From: Thermofilaceae archaeon
GTDB taxonomy: Archaea; Thermoproteota; Thermoprotei; Thermofilales; Thermofilaceae
Direction: 5' to 3'
NCBI GenBank assembly: GCA_025057995.1
Contig: JANXEW010000001.1
Coordinates: 248,001-312,000, forward strand
Length of the DNA: 64,000 nt
The translations under genes were made by a program, and so were the position numbers. Below are positions 59,556-64,000 of the stretch, in pieces (within the stretch, counting starts at the first letter, position 1; each line of letters begins with the position of its first letter). The notes below the pieces were generated by a model. That model worked only from the letters and a program-made list of their open reading frames with translations. It was not told where the DNA came from and searched no databases.

Positions 59556-60566
59556 TTACAAGTCGCCTAAAATGTCGAGAGGAAGCTTTAGGACGCAACA
59601 GTATGAGGTATTGTAGCTCTGCTTGAGGGGTAACGCAGGAGAGTTACAAGCTATGTACAAGTTCTCACCGTAGATTTCTACGTCGTTGATGTTCAAGGGG
59701 GTCGTGATGATCCTACGCCACTTCCCTTCAACGTGCGCGACAAGCTCCCCGTGGGTCTCAACCACACCCGTACCTGTACCGCTGGCTAGAAAGAGGATGT
59801 CGCCTATCTTCTTCGGTCTTACAGCTATGTTGCTCGCCGCCTCAAACCTCTCCTCGAAGCTGTAAACTTTCCAGAGTTCAAAATTCCTGAAAAAGTAGAC
59901 TCGCCCCTCAAAGTCGGCGACTACAAGGTACCCTTTCAACGAACTTCGCGTACCGGGGGTGTGCGACCTGAAGGCTCCCAGGCTGCTGTAAGCGCGCTCC
60001 TCTACTGATGAGCCTCTCAGAGAGTATACCCGGCTAGGTGGTCTTATGGGTTCACCCTCAAACAAGTAGATTACGCCCCCCTGCTCGCCGATAAGGTAAA
60101 CTCCCTTCCCAGTCTTAAACTGGAAGGATTTGCTCCACTTCTCCCCATCGGTTGTAGACCAAAGCTCGTTGCAACGTCCCGCGTAAAGTGTTCCCCCGAC
60201 GGCGGTTAAAGCTTCAAACAACCCGCCTCCGCCACCTGCGCCGTCAGGGACCTTAAGGACCTCCCTTACGCTGTCTCCATTGTACTCGAGGATTAGACCG
60301 CTTCCGTACGTGCCAGCTCCAACGTAGAGCTTGCCCCGGAAGATCTCGTAACTCCAAGCTGAGAACCCCACCTCCTTCGGCTCGTATATACGCTTCCACT
60401 CTGAACCGTCGTAAGCGTAGAGCCCGCCGGGCCACAACCCTAGTATAAGTTCATCACAGTAGGAGACTAGGATAGAGGCTTCCAGACAACCCCACTGGGA
60501 GAAAACCTTCTCTACAGCCATAAGCTCGTAAGGTTTCCCCGATATTATCTTTAGCGACTGCATCAA
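59556..60566 (-). CDS. Predicted beta-propeller protein
   Basis: Repeated blades: LILGLWPGGLYAYDGSEWKRIYEP, KLYVGAGTYGSGLILEYNGDSVREVL, TLYAGRCNELWSTTDGEKWSKSF; no signal peptide evident. Confidence 0.7.
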   Translation of the reverse strand: MMQSLKIISGKPYELMAVEKVFSQWGCLEASILVSYCDELILGLWPGGLYAYDGSEWKRIYEPKEVGFSAWSYEIFRGKLYVGAGTYGSGLILEYNGDSVREVLKVPDGAGGGGGLFEALTAVGGTLYAGRCNELWSTTDGEKWSKSFQFKTGKGVYLIGEQGGVIYLFEGEPIRPPSRVYSLRGSSVEERAYSSLGAFRSHTPGTRSSLKGYLVVADFEGRVYFFRNFELWKVYSFEERFEAASNIAVRPKKIGDILFLASGTGTGVVETHGELVAHVEGKWRRIITTPLNINDVEIYGENLYIACNSPALPLKQSYNTSYCCVLKLPLDILGDL

Positions 60567-60598
60567 GCATTTTTACCTACCTCCAGTCGAAACAAGCG

Positions 60599-61603
60599 AT
60601 GGGAACTGGAAACGTGCAGAAAGTCCTCTCCCGTTACACGGCTACCGTCTCCTTGAGGAGAGGGGGGACAGAAGCTTTGATAGTGGAAAGGGGCGCTAGG
60701 CTTTTGAGTTTGAACATCAACGGAGTCAATCCCTTATGGGTAAACCCATCCCTGGAGAAAGTGCTTTCGACAAGCGGCTGGAACACGGGAGGCCTCAGGT
60801 TGTGGTTTTCTCCGGAGAGGAACTTCTTCTACGAGAAGCCTGAGGTTTTCGAAGGCTGGTTCTGTCCTTCAAGCTTGGATCCAGGTCGCTTTAAGCTAAC
60901 TTACGTCGACTCCTCTAAAGCGGTTTTAGACGGTTCCATGGAGGCGGTCGACTTAAACACCGGTTGGCGGCTGTACTCGCACGTGAGAAGGGAGTTTCAC
61001 TTGACCTCAGAGGATAAGTTGATTGTTAGAGACATAGTTTACGCCGACTACCCTGGTGTCTTCAACCTTTGGGCGTTGGCTCAAGTTGAACCGGGTGCCA
61101 GAGGCACGGTCATAGTGCCGGTTGAAAGAGGCGCTGAACCTGTCCACTACTTTGGGCCTATCCCCAGGGACAGGCTGTACGTGTCGGAGGATCACTTGTC
61201 CTTCAAGATCGACGGAGCCCGCGTCTGTAAACTCGGCGTAAAACCTGAGGATGTACCTTGCGAAGGGCACTCAACTATAGCATATGTAGCTGAAATCGAT
61301 GAAAGATGGGTGCTACTGCTTTTGAGAACGTGTGACGCGCCCAGGGATCAGGAAGAGTGTTTGGATGTAGCTAAAGCTGACCCTAGAGGTCCGAGAGGCT
61401 GTATCCAGTCATATAACTCCGGTCCAGAGGCTGGACCTGAAAGGTTTGGGGAAATTGAGCTTCACTTTAAGCCGGCGGTCGAGGTAGGAGGTCGGAAAGT
61501 GGCGTGGGCCGAGTATGAAATCATCTCCACCTCTGGTACTCGAGATGATGTCCTTGAGAGACTTAAGATGGAGACCGGCTTGAAAGCTCCAAAGCTTTTC
61601 TAA
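60599..61603 (+). CDS. Galactose mutarotase-like/aldose epimerase-fold protein
   Basis: EALIVERGARLLSLNINGVNPLWVNP; GGLRLWFSPE; RREFHLTSEDKLIVRDIVYADYPGVFNLWALAQVEPG. Confidence 0.65.
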   Translation: MGTGNVQKVLSRYTATVSLRRGGTEALIVERGARLLSLNINGVNPLWVNPSLEKVLSTSGWNTGGLRLWFSPERNFFYEKPEVFEGWFCPSSLDPGRFKLTYVDSSKAVLDGSMEAVDLNTGWRLYSHVRREFHLTSEDKLIVRDIVYADYPGVFNLWALAQVEPGARGTVIVPVERGAEPVHYFGPIPRDRLYVSEDHLSFKIDGARVCKLGVKPEDVPCEGHSTIAYVAEIDERWVLLLLRTCDAPRDQEECLDVAKADPRGPRGCIQSYNSGPEAGPERFGEIELHFKPAVEVGGRKVAWAEYEIISTSGTRDDVLERLKMETGLKAPKLF

Positions 61604-61657
61604 CTTCAGCTGTTAACTTACGTTAAACTTTTTTACCATACTCCTCTTAGAGTTTTC

Positions 61658-62647
61658 GTGAAGGTTAAAGTAGGTTTCATCGGGTGCGGAGGGATAGCCC
61701 AGTATCACGCGGAGAGGCTTGTCAAGATGAGCGACGTAGAGCTCGTCGCCTTCAGCGACGTAGCTGTTGAAAGAGCACGGAGTCTAGCATCCAAGTACGG
61801 TGGAAGAGCGTACAGCGATTACAAGGATATGCTTGAGAAGGAGAAGCTGGACGCCTGTTTCATCTGTATCCCGCCCTACGCTCATACAGACCAGGAGCTA
61901 CTCTGCGCCGAGCATGGGGTTCACGTGTTCGTTGAGAAGCCCGTGGCTTTAACCATGGATAAGGCTGTAGAAGTACTAAAGGCTGTCGAGAAAGCCGGTA
62001 TCATAACTCAAGTAGGCTACGTTCGAAGATTCCTCGACTCCTACGACAGTTCGAGAAGCCTTCTCCTCGCTGAAGGGGGGAGAGTAGGGCTCTTCGAAGC
62101 CTGGTGGATCGGAGGAGTCGCCGGAGGTCCTGACCACTGGTGGAGGAGGAGGGAACTCAGCGGGGGTCAGCTTGTAGAACAGTCTACACACCTCGTAGAT
62201 CAAGCGCGATGGATGGTCAACAGCGAGGTTGAAGAAGTCTTCGCCTACTTTGAAACAGAGCTTCTCAACGATTTACCCAGCTTTAACATCGAGTCAGCCT
62301 CTACCGTAGTCATGCGTTTCAAGACGGGGGCAATAGGCTGTATCACGAGCACGTGCGCAGCCCAGCCTGCTGGAATGGACGTGAACTTCCGTTTGATAGC
62401 TAAGAACATGGAGCTAGTGGGAGCGGGGTGGAACGTGATAGTTGTGAAAGGGGAAGAGAAGAAAGTCTTCGAAGCTAGAGTAGACCCGTTCGAGGTTGAA
62501 GATAAGCACTTCATCGACTGCGTTAAATCCGGGTGTGAGACAAAGGTGCCATACCTCGAGGGAGTAAAAGCCTTAGAGATAACGCTAGCCGCGGTAAAAG
62601 CAGCCACGGAAGGTAGATCGGTCCGTCTACCTTTGACAAACTACTAG
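61658..62647 (+). CDS. Gfo/Idh/MocA family oxidoreductase
   Basis: VGFIGCGGIAQYHAERLVKMSDVELVAFSDVAVERARSLASKYGGRAYSDYKDML; HGVHVFVEKPVALTMDKA; GGQLVEQSTHLVDQARWM. Confidence 0.95.
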   Translation: MKVKVGFIGCGGIAQYHAERLVKMSDVELVAFSDVAVERARSLASKYGGRAYSDYKDMLEKEKLDACFICIPPYAHTDQELLCAEHGVHVFVEKPVALTMDKAVEVLKAVEKAGIITQVGYVRRFLDSYDSSRSLLLAEGGRVGLFEAWWIGGVAGGPDHWWRRRELSGGQLVEQSTHLVDQARWMVNSEVEEVFAYFETELLNDLPSFNIESASTVVMRFKTGAIGCITSTCAAQPAGMDVNFRLIAKNMELVGAGWNVIVVKGEEKKVFEARVDPFEVEDKHFIDCVKSGCETKVPYLEGVKALEITLAAVKAATEGRSVRLPLTNY

Positions 62648-62797
62648 GATAATAAGTAAGTAAAATCTCACGGGACGAGCAGTCCAAGTCTTTCAGTTCC
62701 TGTACTTCAGTACCCCCTCCCCTAGGTCAATTGGATTAAGGCTTTGAAAACTCTCAACTTCAAGTCTCGAGAGAGAAACTAAAGAAGACGGGAAGCG

Positions 62798-62808
62798 CTA
62801 TAAATTTT
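62798..62808 (+). promoter_or_regulatory. TATA-like element of the EVE-domain gene
   Basis: ctataaatttt centred about 29 nt upstream of ATG 62832. Confidence 0.45.
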
Positions 62809-62831
62809 ATCTAGCACTTCCAATAACTTGT

Positions 62832-63194
62832 ATGGCAATATGGACGTTAAGCGGAACTTTTGAAAACTGGGAGGTCGCGCTTAAGAAAAGGGTTTGGGGA
62901 GTAAGCGAAAAAGCGAAAGGCTTGTGGGGGAAGGTCCAGCCCGGAGATAAAGTAGTATTCTATGCTACGGGGAAGGGTATAATAGGGTACGGCATTGTAG
63001 AAGAGAAGTTCGTGAACCAGGAGCTAATATGGCCGAGAGAAAAGCAGGAGGGTAAACCCTTATGGCCCTACCGTTTCAAGATTCGCGTCGAGGAGGTTTT
63101 CGATAACCCTAAACCCAAGCCCAAAGGTATGTTCGTTGCCTTCGCCATCAACAAGCTAGGAGAGGAAATTTACCGAGTACTACTCAAGAGTTGA
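62832..63194 (+). CDS. EVE-domain (PUA-like) protein
   Basis: WTLSGTFENWEVALKKRVWGVSEKAKGLWGKVQPGDKVVFYATGKGIIGYGIVEEKF...WPYRFKIRVEEVF. Confidence 0.85.
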   Translation: MAIWTLSGTFENWEVALKKRVWGVSEKAKGLWGKVQPGDKVVFYATGKGIIGYGIVEEKFVNQELIWPREKQEGKPLWPYRFKIRVEEVFDNPKPKPKGMFVAFAINKLGEEIYRVLLKS

Positions 63195-63430
63195 TCTCCC
63201 TTACGTCAAGTGCTCGAATACGTGGTATGATCCCATATGGCACCTATGTTAGATCGACTTCAACGTTATGAGAAGGCGTCCTTCACGTGTTTAACAGACG
63301 TGTCATTATATAGTCTAGAGTTAAGCAAGATGAGTGGAGTATTGCCACTCTACCCCCTACTTTCTCGTAGATCTAGATCGAACATAAACCTCGATAATTT
63401 ACGCGGTAGAGTTAATAGAAATTTTAATAG

Positions 63431-63931
63431 TTAGGAAGCGATTTTAATCTTATACCTTTCTACGCTTACTCCAAGCCTGCTTAACAGAGCATGTTGCTCC
63501 CGCACCTGCTTTTCCGAGACCTTGGGGTCGAAGCCGCTTTGAATGTTCATGAACTCGTAGTCTAGCGCGTGTTTGGTGAGGAGCTCTTCGATGTCGGGTG
63601 GAAGCGGTGCGCGAGCTGTGTATACGGTGACTAAAGCTGTATTCCCTTCCGAGTAGACTGTTACCAGCTTGGGGGAGGGGACCCCGAGCTTAGCCATTGA
63701 GAATAGGACTCTGAGGTCTGGTAGGGAGGGGGATGTGCGTGGGACAGGGTGGGTGTGGATGACCGCTACAGCTCTACCGTGGTTCGTGACTAGGGGTATG
63801 GCTACCCCGTACCGGGAGCCTTTCAAGCGGAGCGCGTGCCCATCCTCGTATAAGACGACGGCGTTCTCTACAGTATCCGCTTCCGAGGCGAGAGTTCTAG
63901 CCGTTTCGAGTATTACGTTTTCCACAGTCAT
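63431..63931 (-). CDS. JAMM/MPN+-like metalloprotease-fold protein
   Basis: AVIHTHPVPRTSPSLPDLRVLFSMAKLGVPSPKLVTVYSEGNTALVTVY (HxHP...SxxD JAMM signature). Confidence 0.72.
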   Translation of the reverse strand: MTVENVILETARTLASEADTVENAVVLYEDGHALRLKGSRYGVAIPLVTNHGRAVAVIHTHPVPRTSPSLPDLRVLFSMAKLGVPSPKLVTVYSEGNTALVTVYTARAPLPPDIEELLTKHALDYEFMNIQSGFDPKVSEKQVREQHALLSRLGVSVERYKIKIAS

Positions 63932-64000
63932 AACATTAAACTACGTTCTAATAAAGTTTTTGGAGCGTTATCTCCCGGTTGTTCCGGTCTCATCTTAGCA

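Noticed and set aside
1-64000. CRISPR arrays, rRNA genes, intact transposons, prophage
   Set aside because: No regularly spaced repeats, rRNA signatures, complete transposase or phage structural genes were recognised.

Overview
The window looks like a chromosomal segment from a thermophilic archaeon, probably TACK/Thermoproteota-like. This is inferred from gene content (TFB, KEOPS subunits, Spt4, Rpo7, S24e, S27ae, AMP phosphorylase, aldehyde:ferredoxin oxidoreductase); I could not run a phylogeny. It carries about 55 plausible protein genes, mostly metabolic, around an information-processing core at 15.8-23.0 kb: TFB, Pcc1, RecJ/GAN-type DHH nuclease, S15, Bud32, Rpo7, Spt4, dephospho-CoA kinase, S24e, S27ae and Kae1. 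Metabolic blocks include carBA, a sugar/polyol block (two FGGY kinases, DegT aminotransferase, Zn-alcohol dehydrogenase, two Gfo/Idh/MocA oxidoreductases, MFS, PIG-L deacetylase), an operon-like block of tandem molybdopterin-fold protein + membrane protein + polyferredoxin + AOR, a GH116 glycosidase, and a TldD/TldE pair. One tRNA gene was found at 53014-53103 on the minus strand, apparently tRNA-Thr(GGT) with an 18-nt insertion/intron. No CRISPR array, rRNA or intact mobile element was recognised. Three low-coding stretches (8.3-8.75, 40.3-43.3 and 48.9-49.75 kb) look like decayed coding DNA or undescribed non-coding DNA. The best leads for something new are the AOR operon, the P-loop/nucleoside-deoxyribosyltransferase-like fusion flanked by small thioredoxin-like ORFs, the FtsX permease with a long cytoplasmic coiled-coil tail, the intron-bearing tRNA, and mutually exclusive hairpins upstream of the first FGGY kinase. 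All family calls are by eye.
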